From positions 19,093-83,092 of the forward strand of contig NZ_JHEI01000131.1 of assembly GCF_001273835.1 (NCBI RefSeq): 64,000 bases of DNA, in the 5' to 3' direction. Both the position numbers and the translations under genes were made by a program. Under the pieces are notes generated by a model. The model searched no databases, was not told where the DNA came from, and saw only the letters and a list, made by a program, of their open reading frames with translations. Source of the stretch: Leucobacter celer subsp. astrifaciens (lineage in GTDB: Bacteria > Actinomycetota > Actinomycetes > Actinomycetales > Microbacteriaceae). Positions within the stretch are counted from its first letter, which is position 1, and each line of letters starts with the position of its first letter. Positions 57,651 to 64,000 of the stretch are shown here, piece after piece.

Positions 57651-59449
57651 ACGGGCTCCTTCCGATCGAGCTCGACGCGGCTCTCGGCGCCGTCGAGCGA
57701 GGCTGCGATGAGCTCGCGGGTGTAGTCGCTCTCCGGCTGCGAGAAGATCGGGCCGACATCGTCGATCTCGACGATGGATCCGGATCGCATCACGACGACG
57801 CGGTCGCAGATGTCGGCCACCACGCCGAAGTTGTGGGTGACGATGACGAGCGCCATCCGTTCCTCCTGCTGCAGCTCGCGCAGTAGCTCGAGCACCTCGG
57901 CCTGCACCGTGACGTCGAGCGCGGTCGTCGGCTCGTCGGCCACGAGCACCGACGGCCTGCCGGCGATCGCTCCCGCGATGAGCACGCGCTGCGCCATGCC
58001 GCCCGAGAGCTCGTGCGGGTACGACTTCATGACTCGCTGAGGGTCGACGATGCCGACGCGGTCGAGCATCGCGAGCGCGCGCTCCCGTGCTTCGGCCTTG
58101 CTCATCCCGTGCACGGTGCGCAGCGGCTCGGTGAGCTGGTAGCCGATCGTGTACGAGGGATCGAGGTTCGTCATCGGCTCCTGCGGGATGTACCCGATCT
58201 CGTGTCCGAGCAGCCGCGCGCGATCGCGCTTCGAGAGCGTGGTCACGTCCTCGCCGCCGATCCAGATCGCATCGGCCGTGTAGTAGCCCGACTTGGGCAG
58301 CAGGTCGAGCATCGAGAACACCGTCTGCGACTTGCCCGATCCCGACTCTCCCACGATGCCGAGCACCTCGCCCGGCGAGACGTCGAGGGTGATGCCGTGC
58401 ACCACCTCGACCTCGCCGTCGGCGGTCTCGTACTTGACGCGCAGGTTCTCGAGCCGCACGGCGGAGTCGACGGCGGCGACGGAGATCGATCCCGTGGTCG
58501 ACGTGGTGGCCGCCGCGGAGCCGCGCGCCGCGTTCTCGGCCTCGATGGCCTTGCGCTGACGGCGGGACAGCACGGGGATCTTCGCGTTGATGACGTCGCC
58601 GAGGGTCGAGCCGAGCACCGCGAAGGCCGCGATCGAGACGCCGAGCGCGATGGACGGCCAGAGCAGCAGCAGCGGATCGGTGCGCATGACCTGGAAGCCC
58701 TCGTTCATGGCCGCACCCCAGCCGGGGGTGGTGCCCCCGCCGATGCCGAGGAACTGCAGACCGGCCTGCATGCCCATCGCGATGCCGGCCGTGAGCGCGG
58801 ACTGGATGACGAGCGGCGCGACGACCTGGCGGATGACGTGGCGCGACATGATGCGCAGGTCGGTGAGCCCCGAGACGCGGGCCGCGTCGACGTACATCTC
58901 CCCGCGCACCGCGAGCACTGTGGACCGCGTGAGGCGGAAGTAGCCGGGCGCCATGAAGATGCCGATGGTGATCATGAGCAGCGTCAGGTCGTTGCCGGTG
59001 TTGGCGCCCACGATGAGCAGGATCACCATGCCGGGAACCGACTGCAGGCCGTCGCTGATCCAGGTGCCGATGCGGTCGGTCGCGCCTCCGTAGTAGCCCG
59101 CGGCGAGGCCTGACGGCACGCCCAGTGCGAGCGCGGTGAGGATGGCCACGAACGTGCCCCAGAGCGTGATCTGCGCGCCCCAGATGAGGCGGCTCAGCAC
59201 GTCGCGTCCGGTCGTGTCGCCGCCGAGCGGGTGCTCCCAGCTCGGCAGGGCGCGCGCCTGCGAGAGGATCACCTCGTTGGGGTCGTGCGGCGCGAGCCAG
59301 GGGGCGAAGATCGCGACGAGCACGATGAGGGCGAGCACGGTCAGAGAGACGGCGCCGGCGGGTCGCCGGATCAGCCGGCGGAGGATGGAGCCGCGCTCCC
59401 CCGCCCGGGTGTCCGGGCGCTCGGTGAGCGGCGCGGTGGTGGTGGTCAT
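57647..59449 (-). CDS. Fused Dpp-type permease and ATPase (DppC-DppD)
   Basis: 600 residues. Residues ~1-310 form a DppC-like permease (PHDPNEVILSQARALPSWEH, HPLGGDTTGRDVLSR). A Thr/Ser-rich linker follows, then ~330-600 a DppD-like ATPase with GESGSGKSQ, QEPMTNLDPSYTIG, LSGGMAQR, ADEPTTALD and VTHNFGV. The fusion keeps one channel half and one motor in a single chain. It overlaps both neighbours by 4 nt. Confidence 0.92.
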
Positions 59450-60387
59450 TTCACTCGAACCTTCGGGTTGATCCAGCCGAGCACGATGTCGAGCAGGAGA
59501 TTGACGACGATGACGAAGACGACGGTGACGACCGTGATCCCGAGCAGCATCGGGATGTCTCCGTTCTGCGAGGAGCTCTGGGTGAGTTCGCCGATGCCCT
59601 TGATGCCGAAGATCTGCTCGACGATGATCGCACCCGAGAGCAGTCCGACGAACATGAGGGCCAGGATCGTCAGCGAGGCGGGGGCCGAGTTGCGCAGCAG
59701 ATGCAGCGCGATGCGCCAGAACGGGATCCCCCGGCTGCGCAGCGTACGCGTGTAGTCCTGCGCGTCGGCCTGGATGATGCCGTTGCGCAGCTGCTCGGCG
59801 ATCATGACGATCGCACCGAGCGCGAGGGAGATCGCGGGCAGTGTGATGGATCGCAGCCAGCCCGGCAGCGACTCGCCCGGCTGCACATAGCCGATCGCCG
59901 GGAACCACTTGAGCTGCACGGCGAAGCTCATCACGAGGACGACGGCGACCCAGAAGCCGGGCAGCGCGAAGAGGACGACGGCGCCCGCTTTGACGGTCTT
60001 GTCGATCCAGCTGTGGGGACGCAGACCGGCGAGCGTGCCGAGCACGGCGCCGAGCAGCGCGGAGAGCGCGACGGACGCGGTCACGAGCGACAGGGTGACC
60101 GGGAGACGGATCGCGAGGATCTTGTCGATCGGCTGGTCGTTCTTCCACGAGGTGCCGAAGTCGCCCCCGAGCAGCTGCAGCAGCCACTCCTGGTACTGCA
60201 CGAGCACCGGGCGGTCGGCGCCGATCTTGACGGTGAGCGCGGCCACCGCCTCGGGGGTGGCGCCGCTGCCGAGCAGGCCGAGCGCCGGATTCGGGATCGC
60301 GGCGTGGGCGAGGAAGAAGGTGCCGCTCGCGACGACGAAGAGCAGCACGATGCCTGAGAGCAGCCGCTTGAGTACGAAGGTGATCAT
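59446..60387 (-). CDS. Dpp-type ABC transporter permease (DppB-like)
   Basis: 313 residues with the DppB/OppB start FVLKRLLSGIVLLFVVASG and six membrane segments; RSRGIPFWRIALHLLRNS is the coupling loop, and GIGELTQSSSQNGDIPML, GLLSGAIIVEQIFGI are family motifs. It forms the channel with the permease half of the next gene. It lies 85 bp after the binding-protein gene. Confidence 0.93.
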   Translation of the reverse strand: MITFVLKRLLSGIVLLFVVASGTFFLAHAAIPNPALGLLGSGATPEAVAALTVKIGADRPVLVQYQEWLLQLLGGDFGTSWKNDQPIDKILAIRLPVTLSLVTASVALSALLGAVLGTLAGLRPHSWIDKTVKAGAVVLFALPGFWVAVVLVMSFAVQLKWFPAIGYVQPGESLPGWLRSITLPAISLALGAIVMIAEQLRNGIIQADAQDYTRTLRSRGIPFWRIALHLLRNSAPASLTILALMFVGLLSGAIIVEQIFGIKGIGELTQSSSQNGDIPMLLGITVVTVVFVIVVNLLLDIVLGWINPKVRVK

Positions 60388-60472
60388 CGAGTTTCCCGGG
60401 TCGAACGGTAGTGGGATGGAACCGCCGGGGCGGGGCCGCGATGCTCCGCGGCCCCACCCCGGGAAGGTCAGC

Positions 60473-62005
60473 CTACGAGAGGGAGATCTGGCGCAGGGTC
60501 GGGAACATGAGGCCGATGACCGGCTTCACGTCGAACTCGGAGGTGCTCACGAACACGTTCTCGTTCTGCGCGAAGACCGCGTTGTAGCCCTGGGCGGTGA
60601 CGAGCTCGTTGAGCTTCTCGATCTCGGCGAGCTGGGCGTCGCCGGGATCGGCGCCGAACACCGCGTCGACCTGCTCCTCCACGCCGTCGAGTGCGGCGAG
60701 GCCCGGGTTCGGGTTGTACCACTGCGGCTTCGAGATCTGGCGCTCGACCGTCGCCACCGGGTTCGCGTCCATGGCGATGACCGCGACGTACATGGGGTAC
60801 GTGGGCGCCTTGCCCATGTAGCTCATGAAGTCGGTCTCCTCCCACGTGACGGTGATGCCGAGCTCGGCGAAGGTCTGCTCGACGATCGCCTGGTAGGGCT
60901 GGAAGGGACCGGCCATCGGCATGGTGACGTCGAAGCCATCGGCGTAGCCCGCCTCGGCCAGCAGCGACTTGGCCTTCTCGACGTCGAGCGCGTACTCCGC
61001 GTCGAGCGCCTCCACGTTGCCCGGCGTGCCGGTCGGGAACAGCTGGGTGGAGACGAAGCCCTCGCCCTGCGCGATCGACTGCTGGATGCCCTCGCGGTCG
61101 AAGGCGTAGTTGAGCGCCTGGCGCACCTTCACGTCGCCGAGGGGCGAGCCCATGTCGCCCGAGCGATCGGCGAAGTACAGACCGGCCCAGGTGGCGAGGC
61201 CCCTGGCGACCTTCCAGTCGTTCTGCTCGGCCAGGTCCGCACCGGTCTTATCGGTGTAGATGAGATTGAGCTGCTCGGCCTCCATGGCGTTGAGCATGGC
61301 GGTGGGGTCGCTGAGCGGAGTGATCTTCAGCGGGTCGAAGGGGAAGGCGTCGGCGTCCCAGTGATCCTCGACCTTGTCGAAGGCGTACTCGCTGCCGGGA
61401 ACACTCGAGTCGCTGAGCGTGTATGGGCCGGAGCCGACCGGGGTCTCGGAGAGCGTGCCCGCGTCGATGGCGCTCGGGGCTGCGAGGTAGCTGCGGCCGA
61501 GGCCGAGGAAATAGAGCATCGTGTCGTCGCGCTTCGACAGCTCGAACTCGATCGTGTCGTCGTCGACCTTCGCGATCTCCGCGACATTGAGGTAGGCCTC
61601 GCTGGCCGTAGTGCCGTCCTTGAGATGCTGCAGGCCGGCGACGACCGCGTCGGCGTCGACCGCGGTGCCGTCGGAGAATGCCGCGTCGGTGCGGATGTCG
61701 AAGGTGACGGTCTTGAAGTCGTCGGACACCTCCCACGCTGTGGCGATGCCAGGCTGCGGCTCGCCGTTCTCGTCGGTGGTCACGAGCGCGTCGTACACCG
61801 CCGACAGGTACGGGCCGTCGAATCCGAGATCGGCGCTGGCCGGATCCCAGTTGGTGACGTCCAGGAAGTTGCCGATGCTCAGCGGTGCGACGCCGGCGGG
61901 GGCTTCTGCGCCTCCGCCGCCGTCTCCGCCGCCTGCCGAGCAGGAGGTGAGCGCGAGCGCTGCGGCGGCGACGACCGCGATGCCCGTGAGGGTTTTCTTC
62001 ATCAT
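60473..62005 (-). CDS. Family-5 ABC substrate-binding lipoprotein (Dpp-like)
   Basis: 510 residues, lipobox LTSC with Cys22; APLSIGNFLDVTNWDPASAD, GPYLSAVYDALV, MFPTLRQI at the end. It begins the Dpp-like operon. Met1 at 62005 (MMKK) is placed by GAGAGAAG 5 nt upstream; 62002 is an alternative. It has the same length and shared blocks as the orphan binding protein at 24067. The cargo is unknown. The divergent neighbours hpaH/hpaI suggest an aromatic or acidic compound or peptide, which is inference. Confidence 0.92.
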   Translation of the reverse strand: MMKKTLTGIAVVAAAALALTSCSAGGGDGGGGAEAPAGVAPLSIGNFLDVTNWDPASADLGFDGPYLSAVYDALVTTDENGEPQPGIATAWEVSDDFKTVTFDIRTDAAFSDGTAVDADAVVAGLQHLKDGTTASEAYLNVAEIAKVDDDTIEFELSKRDDTMLYFLGLGRSYLAAPSAIDAGTLSETPVGSGPYTLSDSSVPGSEYAFDKVEDHWDADAFPFDPLKITPLSDPTAMLNAMEAEQLNLIYTDKTGADLAEQNDWKVARGLATWAGLYFADRSGDMGSPLGDVKVRQALNYAFDREGIQQSIAQGEGFVSTQLFPTGTPGNVEALDAEYALDVEKAKSLLAEAGYADGFDVTMPMAGPFQPYQAIVEQTFAELGITVTWEETDFMSYMGKAPTYPMYVAVIAMDANPVATVERQISKPQWYNPNPGLAALDGVEEQVDAVFGADPGDAQLAEIEKLNELVTAQGYNAVFAQNENVFVSTSEFDVKPVIGLMFPTLRQISLS

Positions 62006-62137
62006 GTCTACTTCTCTCGGTAGTTCGGACATGTCATGGGGGGGGGTGAGGCGCCGTTGCAGATCCACCGTTGCAGCCCGGGGATCGAGCGTTCTCCCAG
62101 TTGCGATGGACGTCACTTCAGCGTGCCGTCGGATTTC

Positions 62138-62165
62138 ATTCTACGTACGTTGACAAAAAACGCAA
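62138..62165 (-). promoter_or_regulatory. Predicted promoter of the Dpp-like operon
   Basis: Read on the minus strand: TTGCGT (62165-62160), 16-bp spacer, TAGAAT (62143-62138). Operator E occupies the spacer end and most of the -10, the same geometry as at 43665-43692. Confidence 0.55.
62139..62154. promoter_or_regulatory. Operator site E, TTCTAC-GTAC-GTTGAC
   Basis: Member of the TTCTACnnnnGTAGAA family and nearly identical to site D in reverse orientation. It lies between the Dpp-like operon and hpaH-hpaI. Confidence 0.7.
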
Positions 62166-62241
62166 GTCCCCGCGATCCGCGCAAACATCACGAAATCGAC
62201 ACGATGCGAAGCTGTTACGAAGCCTGGCGCGGAACCCCCTG

Positions 62242-62255
62242 GATCGTATACGATC
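62242..62255. promoter_or_regulatory. Perfect palindrome GATCGTATACGATC before hpaH
   Basis: 14-bp exact palindrome, 30 bp upstream of the hpaH start. It differs from the TTCTAC family, so hpaH-hpaI may answer to a second regulator, for example a GntR-, IclR- or MarR-type protein encoded outside the window. Confidence 0.6.
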
Positions 62256-62284
62256 TGACCAGAACCCCAGGAAACGGAGGACTC

Positions 62285-63070
62285 GTGCTCGAGCAGACGC
62301 AGATTGAATCCATCGCCGATGAGTTGGTGCAGGCCGATCGGGATCGCACGATCCTGCCCAAGCTCACCTCGCGCTATCCGGGGATGGTGATCGAGGACTC
62401 CTACGCCATCCAGAAGGTGTGGTCGGATCGCCGCATCGAGGCCGGCGCACGGCTCGTGGGCCACAAGATCGGGCTCACCTCGAAGGTGATGCAGGTCGCC
62501 ACCGGCATCACGGAGCCCGACTACGGCGTGATCCACGACGATATGGTCTACGAATCGGGATCGGTGCTCGAGTTCGATCGCTTCTCCAACGTGCGCATCG
62601 AGGTCGAGCTCGCCTTCGTGCTGTCGAAGCCGCTCGCGGGCCCCGACGTCACCCTCTTCGACGTGCTCGACGCCACCGCCTACGTCGTGCCCGCGCTCGA
62701 GGTGCTCAACTCGCACCTCGAGCTCGAGGGCCGCACGATCGTCGACACGATCAGCGACAACGCCGCGATGGGCGCCATGGTGATCGGCGGCCGCCCCGTG
62801 AAGATCGACGAGGTCGACCTCACCTGGGCGAAGGCGCTGCTCTACCGCAATGAGACCATCGAGGACTCCGGCGTGGCCGGCGCCGTGCTGGGACACCCGG
62901 CGCTCGGCGTGGCCTGGCTCGCGAACAAGCTCGCGCAGCACGGCCAGTCGCTCGAGGCCGGCGAGATCATCCTCGCGGGCTCGTTCACCAAGCCGATGTG
63001 GGTGGAGCGCGGCGACACCGTGCACGCCGACTACCACGAGCTGGGATCGGTGACATGCCGATTCGTCTGA
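62285..63070 (+). CDS. hpaH: 2-oxo-hept-4-ene-1,7-dioate hydratase
   Basis: 261 residues, strongly like E. coli HpaH/HpcG: GHKIGLTSKVMQ, SEPDYG-type ITEPDYGVIHDDM, RIEVELAFVLSKPL, DTISDNAAMGAMVIGGRP, GVAWLANKLAQHG, and the end SVTCRFV. It hydrates the open-chain dienoate in the homoprotocatechuate meta-cleavage path with a metal bound by the glutamates of VELAF. GTG 62285 has GGAGG 4 nt upstream; upstream in-frame codons cross the promoter. It overlaps hpaI by 16 nt. A catechol-path 2-oxopent-4-enoate hydratase is less likely. Confidence 0.9.
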   Translation: MLEQTQIESIADELVQADRDRTILPKLTSRYPGMVIEDSYAIQKVWSDRRIEAGARLVGHKIGLTSKVMQVATGITEPDYGVIHDDMVYESGSVLEFDRFSNVRIEVELAFVLSKPLAGPDVTLFDVLDATAYVVPALEVLNSHLELEGRTIVDTISDNAAMGAMVIGGRPVKIDEVDLTWAKALLYRNETIEDSGVAGAVLGHPALGVAWLANKLAQHGQSLEAGEIILAGSFTKPMWVERGDTVHADYHELGSVTCRFV

Positions 63071-63873
63071 GCCTCCCCGCCACGCTGCGCGAACGTCTCG
63101 CCGAGGCCGATCGCCCGCTCATCGGCCTCTGGGCCTGCGCGGGCAGCCCCGTCACCGCCGAGATCGTGGCCGGCAGCGGCTGCGACTGGGTGCTGCTCGA
63201 CGCCGAGCACTCCCCCAACGGCCTGGAGTCGGTGCTGGCCCAGCTCTACGCGATGTCGGCCTACCCGGTCGCGCCGCTCGTGCGGCCGCCCTTCGGCGAT
63301 ACCGTCACGATCAAGCAGTTCCTCGACCTCGGCGCGCAGAACCTGCTGATCCCGATGGTCGACTCCGCCGAGCAGGCCGAGCAGATCGTGCGCGCCGTGC
63401 GCTATCCCGACGGCACGGCCGGCGGCGGCGTGCGGGGCGTGGGATCGGCCCTCGCGCGCTCGGCCCGCTGGAACCGCGTCGAGGGTTACCTCGGCCGCGC
63501 GGCCGAGACCATCAGCCTCACGGTGCAGATCGAGTCGGCCGCCGCGGTGGCGGATGTGGAGCGCATCGTCGCGGTCGACGGCGTCGACGCGATCTTCGTG
63601 GGCCCGTCGGACCTGGCCGCCTCGATGGGGCTGCTCGGCCAGCAGAACCACCCCGAGGTGGTCGAGTCGGTGCTGCGCGCGATCGCGGCGGCGAAGGACG
63701 CGGGCAAGCCCGTCGGCGTGAACGCCTTCGTCGCGGCCGACGCCGAGCGCTACATCGAGGCCGGCGCCGCCTTCGTGGCCGTCGGAGCCGATGTGGCGAT
63801 CCTCGCCCGCCAGACCGAGGCGCTCGTGGATCGCTTCACCGGCGCATCGAGCGGCGAGCGCGCGAGCTACTGA
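63055..63873 (+). CDS. hpaI: 4-hydroxy-2-oxo-heptane-1,7-dioate aldolase
   Basis: 272 residues, class II HpaI/HpcH aldolase: GLWACAGSPVTAEIVAGSGCDW, LLDAEHSPN (metal and base residues), RGVGSALARSARWNR, VQIESAAAV, FVGPSDLAASMG. It splits 4-hydroxy-2-oxoheptanedioate into pyruvate and succinate semialdehyde, the step directly after HpaH. The 16-nt overlap with hpaH shows co-translation. The next genes lie outside the window; repeats follow. Confidence 0.92.
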   Translation: MPIRLSLPATLRERLAEADRPLIGLWACAGSPVTAEIVAGSGCDWVLLDAEHSPNGLESVLAQLYAMSAYPVAPLVRPPFGDTVTIKQFLDLGAQNLLIPMVDSAEQAEQIVRAVRYPDGTAGGGVRGVGSALARSARWNRVEGYLGRAAETISLTVQIESAAAVADVERIVAVDGVDAIFVGPSDLAASMGLLGQQNHPEVVESVLRAIAAAKDAGKPVGVNAFVAADAERYIEAGAAFVAVGADVAILARQTEALVDRFTGASSGERASY

Positions 63874-63884
63874 TGCCGGAGCCG

Positions 63885-64000
63885 GCTCCGTCGTCCCGCG
63901 CGAGCGGAGCGCAGCGGAGTCGAGGCGTGAACCGGCACCACCGCCGGTTGAGCGCAGCGCAGTCGAGGAGCGAACCCGTACCACCGCCGGTTGAGCGGAG
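63885..64000. repeat. Tandem CCGCCGGTTGAGCG repeat arms at the window end
   Basis: GAGCGGAGCGCAGCGGAGTC, then two copies of a ~44-bp unit containing ACCACCGCCGGTTGAGCG, continue past the window. These are arms of the common palindromic family, here directly repeated downstream of hpaI. Confidence 0.7.

Overview
The window is high-GC actinobacterial DNA: very high GC at third codon positions, many GTG starts, ATGA start/stop overlaps, and repeated intergenic palindromes built on variants of GGTTGAGCGAGCGNAGCGAGTCGAAACC. Together with the protein content this suggests Microbacteriaceae, most likely Leucobacter-like. No rRNA, tRNA, CRISPR array, transposase or replication origin was seen. The whole window reads as a chromosomal catabolic and transport region.

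Layout. (1) 1-3506: the first codons of an amidohydrolase at the left edge, a TetR regulator, and a small-molecule kinase next to a class III aminotransferase. That pair resembles hydroxylysine kinase plus phospho-lyase. (2) 3549-15748: an amine-utilisation block with an AraC/FeaR-like regulator, a MoaF-like protein, a Liv-type ABC transporter whose second permease is fused to an ATPase, an SDR, a copper amine oxidase with a ten-cysteine tail, a YtcJ-like amidohydrolase and an EthD-like protein. (3) 15897-31565: two sulfatase modules. One is an SsuABC-like transporter with two permeases followed by a sulfatase and an amidase. The other is an orphan family-5 binding protein, a second sulfatase, and a TetR plus formylglycine-generating enzyme that would activate both sulfatases. 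A GMC oxidoreductase follows. (4) 31689-38691: a wall-anchored 5'-nucleotidase-like protein lacking the catalytic His/Asp pair, a third MPKI-type TetR, an intact phosphotriesterase-family enzyme translationally coupled to a metal-ligand-free paralogue, a methyltransferase and an alpha/beta hydrolase. (5) 38788-50901: an AbiEi/DUF559-like protein, two paralogous aldo/keto reductases, an SDR, an amidohydrolase, a zinc alcohol dehydrogenase, two HSL-type esterases, a Bcr-type exporter and an aldehyde dehydrogenase. (6) 51050-56702: more housekeeping-like genes (DUF222/HNH, FMN reductase, DUF1801, a long DEAD-box RNA helicase). (7) 56829-63873: a four-gene Dpp-like ABC transporter (ATPase, fused permease-ATPase, permease, binding protein) divergent from hpaH and hpaI of the homoprotocatechuate lower pathway.

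How it may fit together. Amine uptake, amine oxidase, aldehyde dehydrogenase and HpaH/HpaI are parts of a tyramine/4-hydroxyphenylacetate type route, although the ring-hydroxylating and ring-cleaving steps are not in the window. A 16-bp inverted repeat close to TTCTACnnnnGTAGAA sits in four divergent promoter regions (37.8, 41.1, 43.7 and 62.1 kb). It joins the methyltransferase, hydrolase, AKR, SDR, amidohydrolase, ADH and Dpp/Hpa genes into one putative regulon whose regulator is not obvious here. A second circuit uses paralogous TetR proteins and operators sharing the core ACCAATTGGT to control the sulfatase modules. The most unusual items are this regulon, the cysteine-tailed amine oxidase, the enzyme/pseudoenzyme phosphotriesterase pair and the dyad-less nucleotidase.
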